Shown: in pieces, positions 26,889-35,278 of the stretch
Layout: every line of letters starts with the position of its first letter
How positions within the stretch are numbered: the stretch's first letter is position 1
Source: Desulfovibrio sp.
GTDB lineage: Bacteria; Desulfobacterota; Desulfovibrionia; Desulfovibrionales; Desulfovibrionaceae
Direction of reading: 5' to 3'
Assembly: GCA_016218665.1 (NCBI GenBank)
Contig: JACRDI010000004.1
Location: forward strand, 39,359-103,358
DNA: 64,000 nt
Notes under the pieces: generated by a model
The model's database searches: none
The model's input: only the letters and a program-made list of their open reading frames with translations
What the model was told of the DNA's origin: nothing
Program-made: the position numbers and the translations under genes

Positions 26889-28103
26889 ATGTGGGATGTC
26901 ACAATCGACGTGCACGCGGTGAAGGAGATCAGGACCAGGACAACCACCTACCTCGGCGTGGGCGCCATCGCCATGATCCACGACATCGCTGCGGCGTTGA
27001 AGGAGCGCGGCGTGACCAGGGCGCTCTGCGTCACCGGCGGGCGCTCGTACAAGCTCACCGGCGCGTGGGACCACGTGGCCGAGGCCTGCGCCAGGCACGG
27101 CATCGCACTTGCCCAGTACGACAGGATCACGCCCAACCCCACCACGGACGCCATCGACGAGGCCACGGCCATCGGCCGGGCGCACGAGGCGCAGGCCGTC
27201 ATCGCCATCGGCGGCGGCAGCCCCATCGACGCCGGCAAGAGCGCGGCCATCCTGCTGGCCAATCCCGGCCGCACGGCCTTCGAGCTCTACAGCTACGCCT
27301 TCACGCCCAGGCAGGCCGTGCCCATCGTGGCCATCAACCTCACCCACGGCACCGGCAGCGAGGTGAACCGCTTCGCCGTGGCCACCATTCCCAGCCTGAA
27401 CCACAAGCCGGCCATCGCCTACGACTGCATCTACCCGCTCTTCTCCATCGACGACCCGCGGCTGATGACCAAGCTCTCCCCGGAGCAGACGCGCTACGTG
27501 TCCATCGACGCCGTGAACCACGTCATCGAGGCTGCCACGGCCGTCACCGCCAACCCGCTCTCCGTGCTCCTCGCGCGGGAGACCATCCGCCTGGTGGCCG
27601 CCTACCTGCCCCTGGCCCTGCGCAATCCGGAGGACCTGCGGGCCCGCTACGCCCTGACCTACGCGGCCATGATCGCGGGGGTGGCCTTCGACAACGGCCT
27701 GCTGCACTTCACCCACGCGCTGGAGCACCCGCTGAGCGCCGTGCGGCCGGAGCTGGCCCACGGCCTGGGCCTGTCCATGCTGCTGCCCGCGGTCATCCGC
27801 CAGTGCTACCCGGCCCAGGGCGAAGTGCTGGCGCAGATACTGGCCCCGGCGGTGCCCGGCCTGCACGGCCGCCCGGCAGAGGCGGCAGCCGCAGCGCACG
27901 GCGTGGAGGCCTGGCTCGCCAGCCTGGGCCTGCCGCAGAAGCTTGCGGACGAGGGCTTTTCCGATGGCGACATCGATCGCCTGTGCGACCTGGTGGAGCA
28001 AACCCCGTCCCTCGGCCTGCTGCTCTCCGTGGCTCCGGTGGAAGGCACCCGCGAGCGCGTGGCCACCATCTACCGGGAATCACTGCGGCCGATGCCCACG
28101 TAG
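26889..28103 (+). CDS. Iron-containing alcohol dehydrogenase
   Basis: Group III alcohol dehydrogenase of 404 residues, NAD(P)- and metal-dependent. The nucleotide motif is IGGGSPIDAGK (about 112-122) and the family signature is INLTHGTGSEVNRF. The metal ligands lie in SIDAVNHVIEA, in LHFTHALEHPLSA and in ELAHGLGLSMLLP. A strong AAAGGAG precedes the ATG. It is monocistronic with its own promoter and terminator. Substrate (ethanol, propanediol or other) is not predictable. Confidence 0.92.
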   Translation: MWDVTIDVHAVKEIRTRTTTYLGVGAIAMIHDIAAALKERGVTRALCVTGGRSYKLTGAWDHVAEACARHGIALAQYDRITPNPTTDAIDEATAIGRAHEAQAVIAIGGGSPIDAGKSAAILLANPGRTAFELYSYAFTPRQAVPIVAINLTHGTGSEVNRFAVATIPSLNHKPAIAYDCIYPLFSIDDPRLMTKLSPEQTRYVSIDAVNHVIEAATAVTANPLSVLLARETIRLVAAYLPLALRNPEDLRARYALTYAAMIAGVAFDNGLLHFTHALEHPLSAVRPELAHGLGLSMLLPAVIRQCYPAQGEVLAQILAPAVPGLHGRPAEAAAAAHGVEAWLASLGLPQKLADEGFSDGDIDRLCDLVEQTPSLGLLLSVAPVEGTRERVATIYRESLRPMPT

Positions 28104-28136
28104 CGTCCAGACCGCGCAACGGCGCCAATTGCAAAC

Positions 28137-28161
28137 CCCGTCAGAAATGGCGGGTTTTTTT
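28137..28161 (+). terminator. Rho-independent terminator of the alcohol dehydrogenase gene
   Basis: CCCGTCA (28137-28143) pairs with TGGCGGG (28148-28154) around a GAAA loop, followed by seven T residues. Confidence 0.85.
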
Positions 28162-28172
28162 GTGTGCGCCCA

Positions 28173-28201
28173 TTGACATTATGAGCATATGCCCATAATG
28201 T
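28173..28201 (+). promoter_or_regulatory. Promoter with 24-bp near-perfect palindrome before the DUF134 gene
   Basis: -35 TTGACA (28173-28178) and -10 ATAATG (28195-28200, 16-base spacer) or TAATGT. A 24-base palindrome fills 28177-28200: CATTATG / CATAATG outer arms around the inner palindrome GCATATGC, with one mismatched pair. The layout CATTAT-N12-ATAATG resembles a ModE-type box. Confidence 0.7.
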
Positions 28202-28231
28202 GCGCCCAGCAATTCAGCACAGGAGCACGCC

Positions 28232-28684
28232 ATGCCCAGACCACGCTGCTGCCGGCGCATAGCCGGAGAGCCCGCCTGCAAGGTCTTCAAGCCCGCCGGG
28301 ACACCTGCTTCCTCCCTGGAGGAAGTGGTGCTGAGCCTGGAGGAGTACGAGGCCATCCGTTTGGCCGACCACGAAGGCCTCTACCAGGAGGACGCCGCCG
28401 CGCGCATGGGCGTGTCGCGCCAGACCTTCGGCCGGGCCATCGCCCTGGCCAGGGCCAAGGTGGCCCGCGCGCTGGTGCTGGGTTGCGTGCTGCGCATCGA
28501 GGTGTCCGAGGCGGAAGCCCTGGCCATGCCGGCCATGCGCGACTTCACCTGCCGCGCCTGCGCCCACGCCTGGCAGGAGCCCTTCGGCACCGGCAGGCCC
28601 GCCGCCTGCCCCGCCTGCGGATCAGGCGACTTCCACCGCGCGGGCTGCACGGGGAACGCCTCCCCCTGCGGCCACGCTGGCTGA
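28232..28684 (+). CDS. DUF134 family HTH protein with C-terminal zinc ribbon
   Basis: DNA-binding-type protein of 150 residues. The N-terminus MPRPRCCRRIAGEP and the core LSLEEYEAIRLADHEGLYQE are DUF134 hallmarks, followed by the helix-turn-helix AAARMGVSRQTFGRAIALAR. The tail has two CxxC pairs (CRAC and CPACG) that should bind zinc. It is followed by a NifX/NifB-type small protein, a common pairing in anaerobes. It may bind the palindrome in its own promoter (inference). Confidence 0.85.
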   Translation: MPRPRCCRRIAGEPACKVFKPAGTPASSLEEVVLSLEEYEAIRLADHEGLYQEDAAARMGVSRQTFGRAIALARAKVARALVLGCVLRIEVSEAEALAMPAMRDFTCRACAHAWQEPFGTGRPAACPACGSGDFHRAGCTGNASPCGHAG

Positions 28685-28770
28685 CCGCGCGGACGTGTCA
28701 CACGGACTGGCCGCGCGGACGAACCAAGCGGACTGACCCTCTCAACCCTCATCCCTCGACGGAGGACCCA

Positions 28771-29151
28771 ATGATCAAGCTCGCCGTTCCCACTCGCGCC
28801 GGACAGGTGGACGAACACTTCGGCCACTGCGAGGCCTTCACCATCTACAGCATCGACGACGCCAAGGCCGTGGTGGGCCAGGAGCGTTTCACCCCGCCGC
28901 CCGCCTGCGGCTGCAAATCGAACCTCATCCCCACCCTGGTGGAGATGGGCGTTTCTGTGCTGGTGGCGGGAAACATGGGCGAGGGGGCCGTCATGCGCCT
29001 GGGCCAGGCCGGCATCAAGGTGTTCCGCGGCGCCAAGGGCGACGTGGGCGAGGCCGTGCAGGCCTGGATCGACGGCAAGCTGGTGGATAGCAAGGTCATC
29101 TGCCTGGAGCACGGCGCCGGGCACCAGTGCCACCACGGGCACGGGCACTAG
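28771..29151 (+). CDS. NifX/NifB-family (dinitrogenase iron-molybdenum cofactor-type) protein
   Basis: A 126-residue protein with the RNase-H-like fold of NifX, NafY and the NifB C-terminus: VDEHFGHCEAFTIY near residues 12-25 and VLVAGNMGEGAVMRLGQAGI in the middle. These bind metal-sulfur clusters or cofactors. The last residues (HGAGHQCHHGHGH) form a metal-binding His/Cys tail. GGAGG precedes the ATG. No nif structural genes are here, so its role is probably general Fe-S or Mo handling. Confidence 0.87.
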   Translation: MIKLAVPTRAGQVDEHFGHCEAFTIYSIDDAKAVVGQERFTPPPACGCKSNLIPTLVEMGVSVLVAGNMGEGAVMRLGQAGIKVFRGAKGDVGEAVQAWIDGKLVDSKVICLEHGAGHQCHHGHGH

Positions 29152-29156
29152 AAGAG

Positions 29157-29262
29157 GAAGCCAGGGGCCCTGCCCCTGGCCCCCGCCAGCGGGCACGCGC
29201 CCTCTGGACTCCCTGTGGCGGGCCGCTGTTCTCCTCGCGCCGCAAGGAGGCAGCGGACCGCA
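29157..29262 (+). repeat. Interspersed palindromic element, B-type half with downstream hairpin
   Basis: CCAGGGG/CCCCTGG then CCAG/CTGG arms ending in GGACTCCCTGTGGCG (29161-29220), followed by an imperfect hairpin with CCGCTG/CAGCGG and CTCCT/AGGAG arms (to about 29256). The B-type unit recurs at 33842-33905 (inverted) and 53265-53350. The rest of 29263-29418 shows no gene. Confidence 0.6.
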
Positions 29263-29418
29263 AAGGGACGAACGCCAAGCTGCGCGCACGGGATGGCCCG
29301 GCGCAGCAACTCCGTGGGCCGGGACCGGCGCACGGCATCCTCCACGCAATCCACGCCGAACAGGCGGGAACTGCGCGAGGAAATACGCAATTGCGGCAAG
29401 ACCGCCGGAGCGGGCGGG

Positions 29419-29859
29419 CTAATCCTGTGCGGAAAGGACGGCGAGATCGGAGTCGGAGGCGTCGCGCTCAAGCCTGGCCAGGTCGTCCTCAAGCATGTCC
29501 TGCACGCCGCGCAGCACCTCGGCGTCCATGGCGCCGGAGTCGCGCAGGGAACGCACCAGCAAGGCCACGCGCTGGACCACGGGATCCTCGCCCAGGCGCG
29601 CCTCGTCGAGCAGCATGGGGCCTTCGCCCGTGAGGAGCCAGTTGGCGTTTATGCCAAGACGGAACACCCAGTTGGCCAGCACCCCGGCGGAGGGCAGACG
29701 CCCCGTGTGCAGATACCCGGAAAAGGTCTGCTTGGTGATGCTGCCATGCATGGCGATTTCCGCCCCGGTGCGGCCGGTGGCCTTGCGGATTTCCCGCAGG
29801 CGCGCCGCGAATGCGTCAGAAGAAAAGGTGCCTTTCGCCGAGTCCAAGATGGCCCCCAA
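29419..29859 (-). CDS. Phage CI-type repressor-like HTH protein
   Basis: A 146-residue protein with an N-terminal helix-turn-helix (FAARLREIRKATGRTGAEIA, then ITKQTFSGYLHTGRLPS) and INANWLLTGEGPM, the hallmark that ends the DNA-binding domain of Bacteriophage CI-repressor family proteins. The C-terminal part is short and lacks the LexA-like protease, so it is not an SOS-cleavable repressor. Start is TTG. An inverted repeat sits 14 bases upstream and may be its operator. No other phage genes are near; it may be a domesticated regulator. Confidence 0.75.
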   Translation of the reverse strand: MGAILDSAKGTFSSDAFAARLREIRKATGRTGAEIAMHGSITKQTFSGYLHTGRLPSAGVLANWVFRLGINANWLLTGEGPMLLDEARLGEDPVVQRVALLVRSLRDSGAMDAEVLRGVQDMLEDDLARLERDASDSDLAVLSAQD

Positions 29860-29872
29860 AACCTATGTGTCT

Positions 29873-29897
29873 GATTTTCCGCGTAATGCGAAAAATC
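29873..29897. promoter_or_regulatory. Candidate operator of the CI-like repressor
   Basis: GATTTTCCGC (29873-29882) and GCGAAAAATC (29888-29897) form a 10-base inverted repeat with one mismatch and a 5-base centre. It sits between the repressor gene and the divergent PAS gene. Confidence 0.55.
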
Positions 29898-30097
29898 GAG
29901 CCGTCTGTTTACCGCGCATTGCCCGTTTCGCCAAGGGGGCCGGAGGGGGTTTTCCCCGGTTTTTCCCACCAGGGCGCAAGATGCGCCGAAAAGTACGTAC
30001 GCCAATATCAGCAGGACGTTGCGTTTCCCTCTGCGCTGGGGTATGGCCGCCCGACGCAGGGCGCGCAGGCAAGCGCCCGCGTTCCACGGGAGGGCGA

Positions 30098-31114
30098 TTG
30101 GACGACACGTTCCAGAAGGTGCTGCTGGCCTGCGGTGGCCTGCCGCGTCCCAACGGCTGCACACGCCGGCCGGAGGACGCCGCCCTGGGCGAAGGCTGCC
30201 CGGACCTGGCCGCGTGCGTCCGCGCGCTGCATCCCTGGTCGCCCTGCACCCTGGTGCGCTTCGAACTCCACGCCGACGGCAGCACCTGCCTGCCCTTCAC
30301 CTGCGGCAACTTCCCGGATGTCCAGCACGCCGACCCCGAGGCCCTGCGGCAGGACACCATGCCCGTGTTCCGGCTTCTGCACCCGCAGGACTTCGACCGC
30401 GTGCTCATCTCCATGACCCAGGCCGCCAGGAGCATCTCGCCCTGGCTGCAGGAGTACCGCATCCTTCCCTCGCAGGGCGACCTGCGCTGGCTGCGCAGCT
30501 GCCTGGTGCCCCACCGCTCGGGCCAGGGGCTGCTCAGCGGCTATGGGCTCATCACCGACATCACCGCGGAGAGGAAGTGCCGCGACGACCTGCTGGCCCT
30601 GTGCGAGAGCGGCCCCGTGGGCGTGTACCGCGCGGCCGAGGACGGCGCCCTGCTGGCCGTGAACGCCGAGTTCGCCCGCATCTGCGGCTACGACACCCCG
30701 GAGGAGATGCTGGACGCCGTGCCCAGCACCATCGGGCTGTACAACATGCCCCCCGAGGAGCGCACGACCGTCATGCGCCTCGTCAGGACCTACGGCAGCG
30801 TGCAGCGCTACGCCATAGAGGCGCGCACCCGGGACGGAGGCAGGGTCTGGCTGTCCCTCAACGTGCGCGAGGTGCCCGGCGCCGAGGGCGAGCCCCTGAC
30901 CTACGAGGGCTACTGCGCGGACATCACCGGGCAGATGCGCCACGAGATGGCCGCCGGGCACGTGCGCGAGTTCGACCGCACCCGCTTCGGGGAAGCGCCC
31001 CCGCCCCCGAAGACGGAAAAGCCCGCCGGCAGCTCCGCCGACGGGCTCTGTCCCCTGCTCTCCTACGTGCGCGACGCCATCCTCTGGCGGGTGCGCCTGC
31101 CCAGGCTGGCCTAG
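30098..31114 (+). CDS. PAS-domain protein without output domain
   Basis: A 338-residue cytoplasmic protein. Residues about 60-160 form a PAS-like region ending WLQEYRILPSQGDLRWLR...YGLITDITAERK, and residues about 165-290 a second PAS/PAC (FARICGYDTPEEMLDAVP, then EPLTYEGYCADITGQMR). No kinase, GGDEF or methyl-accepting domain follows, so it may act as a sensor through protein contact. The TTG start has GGGAGG upstream; no ATG fits the domain boundaries. Divergent from the CI-like gene across a 238-base gap. Confidence 0.7.
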   Translation: MDDTFQKVLLACGGLPRPNGCTRRPEDAALGEGCPDLAACVRALHPWSPCTLVRFELHADGSTCLPFTCGNFPDVQHADPEALRQDTMPVFRLLHPQDFDRVLISMTQAARSISPWLQEYRILPSQGDLRWLRSCLVPHRSGQGLLSGYGLITDITAERKCRDDLLALCESGPVGVYRAAEDGALLAVNAEFARICGYDTPEEMLDAVPSTIGLYNMPPEERTTVMRLVRTYGSVQRYAIEARTRDGGRVWLSLNVREVPGAEGEPLTYEGYCADITGQMRHEMAAGHVREFDRTRFGEAPPPPKTEKPAGSSADGLCPLLSYVRDAILWRVRLPRLA

Positions 31115-31168
31115 CGATCCTCTGGACCAGCCTTTCGCCCGCCGTCCGAACCACAGCCAGGCTATCGC

Positions 31169-31657
31169 CTAGCCGTCATCCGTGTCGCCGCCAGGGCTGG
31201 CGTTCCGGCCGGCCGGCTGCGCGCCGTAGGGCGTGTGGATCTCCATGAACGCCTCGGCGCTCGCCAGCGGAGTGAAGCCGAAGCGCGCATACAGTCCGTG
31301 GGCGTCGGCCGTGGCCAGCAGGAAGCGCCGCAGGCCTTGCAGGTCCGGGTGCTCCCGCACGCAGGCCACCAGCCAGGCCCCCAGGCCCCGGCCCCGGTGC
31401 TCCGGCAGCACGAACACGTCCGCCAGGTAGGCGAAGGTGGCCCGGTCGGTCACGGCCCGGCAGAACCCCGCCAGGGTCCGCTCACCGCGGTTGACGCATT
31501 GCAGCGTGAAGCACAGGGAATTGTCCAGCGAGCGTGAGAAGCGCTCCCGGTCGATGCCCCTGGCCCAGTAGGATCCGCTCAGAAAGGCGTACACGGCGTC
31601 GCGGTCCGGCGCGGCCGGATCGTCCGTGACGCGGTATTCCCCGCGGGTCCACTCCAT
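31169..31657 (-). CDS. GNAT-family N-acetyltransferase
   Basis: A 162-residue acetyltransferase with the acetyl-CoA loop VLPEHRGRGLGAWLVACV (about 83-100) and LYARFGFTPL near the end, typical of GNAT motif A and B. Substrate unknown. It follows hemL on the same strand, separated by a 13-bp tandem repeat. Confidence 0.82.
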   Translation of the reverse strand: MEWTRGEYRVTDDPAAPDRDAVYAFLSGSYWARGIDRERFSRSLDNSLCFTLQCVNRGERTLAGFCRAVTDRATFAYLADVFVLPEHRGRGLGAWLVACVREHPDLQGLRRFLLATADAHGLYARFGFTPLASAEAFMEIHTPYGAQPAGRNASPGGDTDDG

Positions 31658-31678
31658 GCCGGTTCCTGCACCTGCACC

Positions 31679-31730
31679 GTTACAGCTGCACGTTACAGAT
31701 GCACGTTACAGCTGCACGTTACAGCTGCAC
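31679..31730. repeat. 13-bp tandem repeat (4 copies) spanning the hemL stop codon
   Basis: GTTACAGCTGCAC occurs at 31679, 31692 (one change), 31705 and 31718. The copy at 31718 contains the hemL stop codon, so the repeat is a local amplification of the gene's last codons. Confidence 0.9.
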
Positions 31731-32990
31731 CTTGCGCGCGGCCTCCAGGGCCTTCTTCAGGTCGTCGTCCGTGTGGGCGAAGGAGGTGAAGGCGCACTCG
31801 AAGCCCGAGGGCGCGAGGTTCACGCCGAAGCCGCGCATCTGGCGGTAGAACTCGCCGTACACCGCGCCGTCGGCGGTCTTGGCCGTGGCGTAGTCGGTCA
31901 CCGGGGTCTCGGTGAAGAACAGCGTGAACATGGAAGCCATCTGGTTCAGGGTCACCTTGCGGCCCTTGGCGCGCAGGATGTCCGCCATTTCCCCGGCAAA
32001 GGCGGCGGTGCGCTTTTCCAGCGCGGCGTAGTCCTGCTTGGCCAGCTGCTTCAGGGTGGCGATGCCCGCGGCCATGGCCACCGGGTTTCCGGAGAGGGTG
32101 CCCGCCTGGTACACCGGCCCGCTGGGCGCGATGTGGGCCATGATCTCCTTCTTGCCGCCGTAGCAGCCCACGGGGAAGCCGCCGCCGATGATCTTGCCCA
32201 GGGTCACAAGATCAGGGGTGACGCCGAAGCGCTGCGACGCGCCGCCCAGGGCCACGCGGAAGCCGGTGATGACCTCGTCGAAGATGAGCAGCGCGCCGTA
32301 CTTGGTGCACAGGTCGCGCAGGCCCTGCAGGAAGCCCGGCGCGGGCGCGATGAGCCCCACGTTGCCGGCCACGGGCTCCACGATGACGCAGGCGATGTCG
32401 TCGCCGTGGGCTTCGAATTGGGCCGCAACCGCGCCGAGGTCGTTGTACGGGGCCAGCAGGGTCAGGTTGGCGATGGCGTCGGGCACGCCGGGCGTGCCGG
32501 GAATGCACAGGGTGGCCACGCCGCTGCCCGCGCTGACCAGAAAGCCGTCGCTGTGGCCGTGGTAGCAGCCGTCGAACTTGAGCACCTTGGCCCGCCCCGT
32601 GAACCCGCGCGCCAGGCGCACGGCGCTCATGGTGGCCTCGGTGCCGCTGGAGACCATGCGCACCATCTCCATGTTGGGCATGATCTCGCGGATGAGCTCG
32701 CCCAGTTCCACCTCGGCCGGGCAGGGCGCGCCGAAGCTGGCGCCGTTCTTGAGCGCCCAGATGGCGGCCTCTTCCACCGCCGGGTTGGCATGGCCCAGGA
32801 GCATGGGGCCCCAGCTCATGACGAAGTCCAGCAGCTCGTCGCCGTCCACCGTCCACATGCGGCTGCCGGCCGCGCGGTGAATGAACAGGGGGTCGCAGCC
32901 CACGCTCTTGCAGGCGCGCACGGGGCTGTTCACCCCGCCGGGCAGAATGTTCTGGGCACGCTCGAAATAGCTCTGGGACTGGCTGGACAT
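31719..32990 (-). CDS. hemL: Glutamate-1-semialdehyde 2,1-aminomutase
   Basis: PLP enzyme making 5-aminolevulinate in the C5 heme/siroheme/corrinoid pathway. At 423 residues it is full length. The PLP lysine is K266 in [46 protein letters not shown] and [12 protein letters not shown] are diagnostic. The downstream end lies in a tandem repeat. It sits next to a siroheme-decarboxylase-type gene, linking early and late tetrapyrrole steps. Confidence 0.96.
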   Translation of the reverse strand: MSSQSQSYFERAQNILPGGVNSPVRACKSVGCDPLFIHRAAGSRMWTVDGDELLDFVMSWGPMLLGHANPAVEEAAIWALKNGASFGAPCPAEVELGELIREIMPNMEMVRMVSSGTEATMSAVRLARGFTGRAKVLKFDGCYHGHSDGFLVSAGSGVATLCIPGTPGVPDAIANLTLLAPYNDLGAVAAQFEAHGDDIACVIVEPVAGNVGLIAPAPGFLQGLRDLCTKYGALLIFDEVITGFRVALGGASQRFGVTPDLVTLGKIIGGGFPVGCYGGKKEIMAHIAPSGPVYQAGTLSGNPVAMAAGIATLKQLAKQDYAALEKRTAAFAGEMADILRAKGRKVTLNQMASMFTLFFTETPVTDYATAKTADGAVYGEFYRQMRGFGVNLAPSGFECAFTSFAHTDDDLKKALEAARKVQL

Positions 32991-33032
32991 GGCGGTGTCT
33001 CCGTAATGTTGCGTTTGGTTGGCTGCCGCGGC

Positions 33033-33539
33033 CTAGAAGTAGCGCATGGAGGTCTTCTTCAGCTCGCGCAGGGAGGCCAGGGTCTGGTTGTCGGTGACCC
33101 CGGTCTCGCGCATGAGCTCCTCCACCACCCGGTTGGTGTCGCCGGGGTTCTTGCCGTGGATCATGGTGTAGATGTTGTACATCCACTGCGGGTAGGTGCG
33201 GCGGATGTAGCAGTGGCTGATCTCGGGCCGTTCGGCCATGATCTCGCCCACGCGCAGGGCCTCGTCCGGGTCGTCCACGCGCCAGGCCACCATGGCGTTG
33301 TGGCCGTAGCCGGCCTTCTGGTGGCGCAGGGTGGCCCCGAAGCGGCGGATGATGCCCTCGTCCTTCAGCCGGGCGATGAGCGCCAGCACTTCCCCTTCCG
33401 TGCAGCCCGCCTGGGCGGCGATGTCCGCGAAGGGCGTGGGCGAGTCGGGGAGGTCGGTCCCGGCCAGGGCCAGGATGCGCTTCTCCACTTCGGTGAACGT
33501 GGGGGCCTCGGCCCCGTGGACTTTTGCCTTTTTGCTCAT
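33033..33539 (-). CDS. AsnC-like siroheme decarboxylase subunit (AhbA/AhbB/NirD type)
   Basis: A 168-residue protein with an AsnC-type winged helix (FADIAAQAGCTEGEVLALIARLKDEGIIRRFGATLRH) followed by a ferredoxin-like domain with HCYIRRTYPQWMYNIYTMIHG. The WMYNIYTMIHG type motif is characteristic of siroheme decarboxylases rather than amino-acid regulators. In sulfate reducers two such subunits turn siroheme into didecarboxysiroheme for heme. Which of the pair this is cannot be decided; the partner is not in the window. Confidence 0.8.
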   Translation of the reverse strand: MSKKAKVHGAEAPTFTEVEKRILALAGTDLPDSPTPFADIAAQAGCTEGEVLALIARLKDEGIIRRFGATLRHQKAGYGHNAMVAWRVDDPDEALRVGEIMAERPEISHCYIRRTYPQWMYNIYTMIHGKNPGDTNRVVEELMRETGVTDNQTLASLRELKKTSMRYF

Positions 33540-33643
33540 GTGCGGGCTCGCTTGTCGTTTTTTCCACCTATCGCCCCGCCCCATCGGGAGGGACGAGTCC
33601 TTGTATCCGAGGCAGGGGCCGCTGGCAACACGCCGCGCCGCCG

Positions 33644-33905
33644 CTTCTGAAATGGGCAAGGGGCTCCGTTTCTGAAAGGGGCAAGGGGCTCCGCCCCTTG
33701 GACCCCGCCAGGGGGTATGCACCCTCTGGACCCGCATGGCGTGAAGTCCTGTCGGGGGCGGCCAAATCTGCTGCGCCGTCCGAATCTGTCGCGCTGTGTT
33801 TCCGGTCCGGCGGCCTTGCGCCGGGCCGGAAACACAGCGCCAAAGGGAGTCCAGAGGGCCCCGTGCCCTCTGGCGGGGTCCAGGGGCAGGGCCCCTGGCA
33901 GGCGG
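33644..33905. repeat. Composite interspersed element, A-hairpin-B arrangement
   Basis: A 25-base tandem duplication (33644-33668, 33669-33693) leads into the A-type unit (AAGGGG/CCCCTT arms, then CCAG...CTGG arms, to about 33740). Next comes a perfect 15-bp hairpin with arms GCGCTGTGTTTCCGG and CCGGAAACACAGCGC inside 33790-33842, then an inverted B-type unit (to about 33905). It fills most of the 507-base gap before gpsA; no gene is visible here. Confidence 0.75.
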
Positions 33906-34046
33906 AGGTAGCGCCTCCCCTGCCCCGCTGCGCACGGGCCTTGGCGCGGGGGCTTGCCTCCCCCGGCGCCAACAGGTATGAGGGCGCACACCGTCCGCGG
34001 GCCTCTTTCCCGGCCGCGGCAATCCCCCGCACAAGGAGCGCACGCC

Positions 34047-35039
34047 ATGAAGATCGCCGTCATCGGCGCGGGAAGCTGGGGCACCACCCTGGCCGACCTC
34101 CTGGCCCGCAAGGGCGAGCAGACCACCCTATGGGTGCGCGAGCCAGAGCTTTTGGCCGAGATGAAGGCCACGGGCCGCAACACCTGGTTCCTGCCCGAAC
34201 ACGAGCTTTCCCCGGAGCTGCAGCTGCACGCCAACCCCGCCCGGGCCTTTGCCGGGGCCAAGGTGTTCCTGCTGGTGGTGCCCAGCCAGTTCATGCGCGC
34301 CAGCCTGGAAAGCTTCCGCGACATCCTGCCCAAGAAGCCCATCATGGTCTGCGCCAGCAAGGGCATAGAGAACGGCACCCTGGCCCCCATGTCCCAGGTG
34401 GTGGCCGAGGCGCTGGAGTCTCTGAACCCGCGCTATGCGGCCCTCTCCGGCCCAAGCTTCGCCAAGGAGGTGAGCCTGGGCATGCCGACCACGGTGAGCC
34501 TGGGCTGCGCGGACAAGAAGCTCGGCCGCGAGTTGCAGGCGCTTTTCTCCACCGACACCTTCCGCGTGTACACCAACGAGGACTTCCTCGGCGTGGAGCT
34601 GGGCGGCGCGCTGAAAAACGTCATGGCCATCGGCGCGGGCATCGCCGACGGCCTGGGCTTCGGCCACGATGCGCGCGCGGCGCTCATCACCCGCGGCCTG
34701 GCGGAGATGAGCCGCCTGGGCAAGGTCATGGGCGCCAAGCCCAAGACCTTCATGGGCCTTTCCGGCATGGGCGACCTGGTGCTCACCTGCACAGGCGACC
34801 TCTCGCGCAACCGCACCGTGGGCATGAAGCTCGGCAAGGGCCAGAAGCTGGCCGACATCCTGGCCGAGACCAAGACCGTGGCCGAGGGCGTGCGCACCAC
34901 CCAGAGCGTTTACCAGCTGGCGCACAAGCTCGGCGTGGAGCTGCCCCTCACCGAGCAGGTGTACCGCATTCTGTACGAGGACAAGGACCCGGCCCAGGCC
35001 GTGCGCGACCTCATGACCCGCGAGCTCAAGAGCGAGTAG
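34047..35039 (+). CDS. gpsA: NAD(P)-dependent glycerol-3-phosphate dehydrogenase
   Basis: Makes sn-glycerol-3-phosphate from dihydroxyacetone phosphate for phospholipid synthesis. The 330-residue protein has the nucleotide motif VIGAGSWGTTLADLLA at its start, SGPSFAKEV and the catalytic-lysine region ELGGALKNVMAIGAG, then GLSGMGDLVLTCTG. AAGGAG precedes the ATG. Monocistronic with a strong terminator. Confidence 0.96.
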   Translation: MKIAVIGAGSWGTTLADLLARKGEQTTLWVREPELLAEMKATGRNTWFLPEHELSPELQLHANPARAFAGAKVFLLVVPSQFMRASLESFRDILPKKPIMVCASKGIENGTLAPMSQVVAEALESLNPRYAALSGPSFAKEVSLGMPTTVSLGCADKKLGRELQALFSTDTFRVYTNEDFLGVELGGALKNVMAIGAGIADGLGFGHDARAALITRGLAEMSRLGKVMGAKPKTFMGLSGMGDLVLTCTGDLSRNRTVGMKLGKGQKLADILAETKTVAEGVRTTQSVYQLAHKLGVELPLTEQVYRILYEDKDPAQAVRDLMTRELKSE

Positions 35040-35060
35040 CGCTCTCCGGAGCAGTACGGA

Positions 35061-35089
35061 AGGGGCCGCCTTGTGCGGCCTCTTTTTTT
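35061..35089 (+). terminator. Rho-independent terminator of gpsA
   Basis: AGGGGCCGC (35061-35069) pairs with GCGGCCTCT (35075-35083, one G-U pair), followed by a T run to 35089. Confidence 0.9.
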
Positions 35090-35160
35090 GCGGCCGGCGC
35101 GGCAGGCAAGCCGTTTTCGCGGCTTTTCCGCGGAGCTCTCGGGGCTTTCGGCGGCGGCTA

Positions 35161-35189
35161 TTGACGGCGGGCCCGTTTGCACATACGTA
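35161..35189 (+). promoter_or_regulatory. Promoter of the PhnD-like lipoprotein/hybrid kinase operon
   Basis: -35 TTGACG (35161-35166), 17-base spacer, -10 TACGTA (35184-35189). The same TTGACG...TACGTT pattern occurs at 52304. Confidence 0.55.
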
Positions 35190-35278
35190 GATACGTGCGC
35201 CCCCCAGCGCTGGAGGACGGGTCCGCACCCCGGACGCCGTCCAGGTTTTTATTGCATGGGCGCAAACACGAGGCTTTT

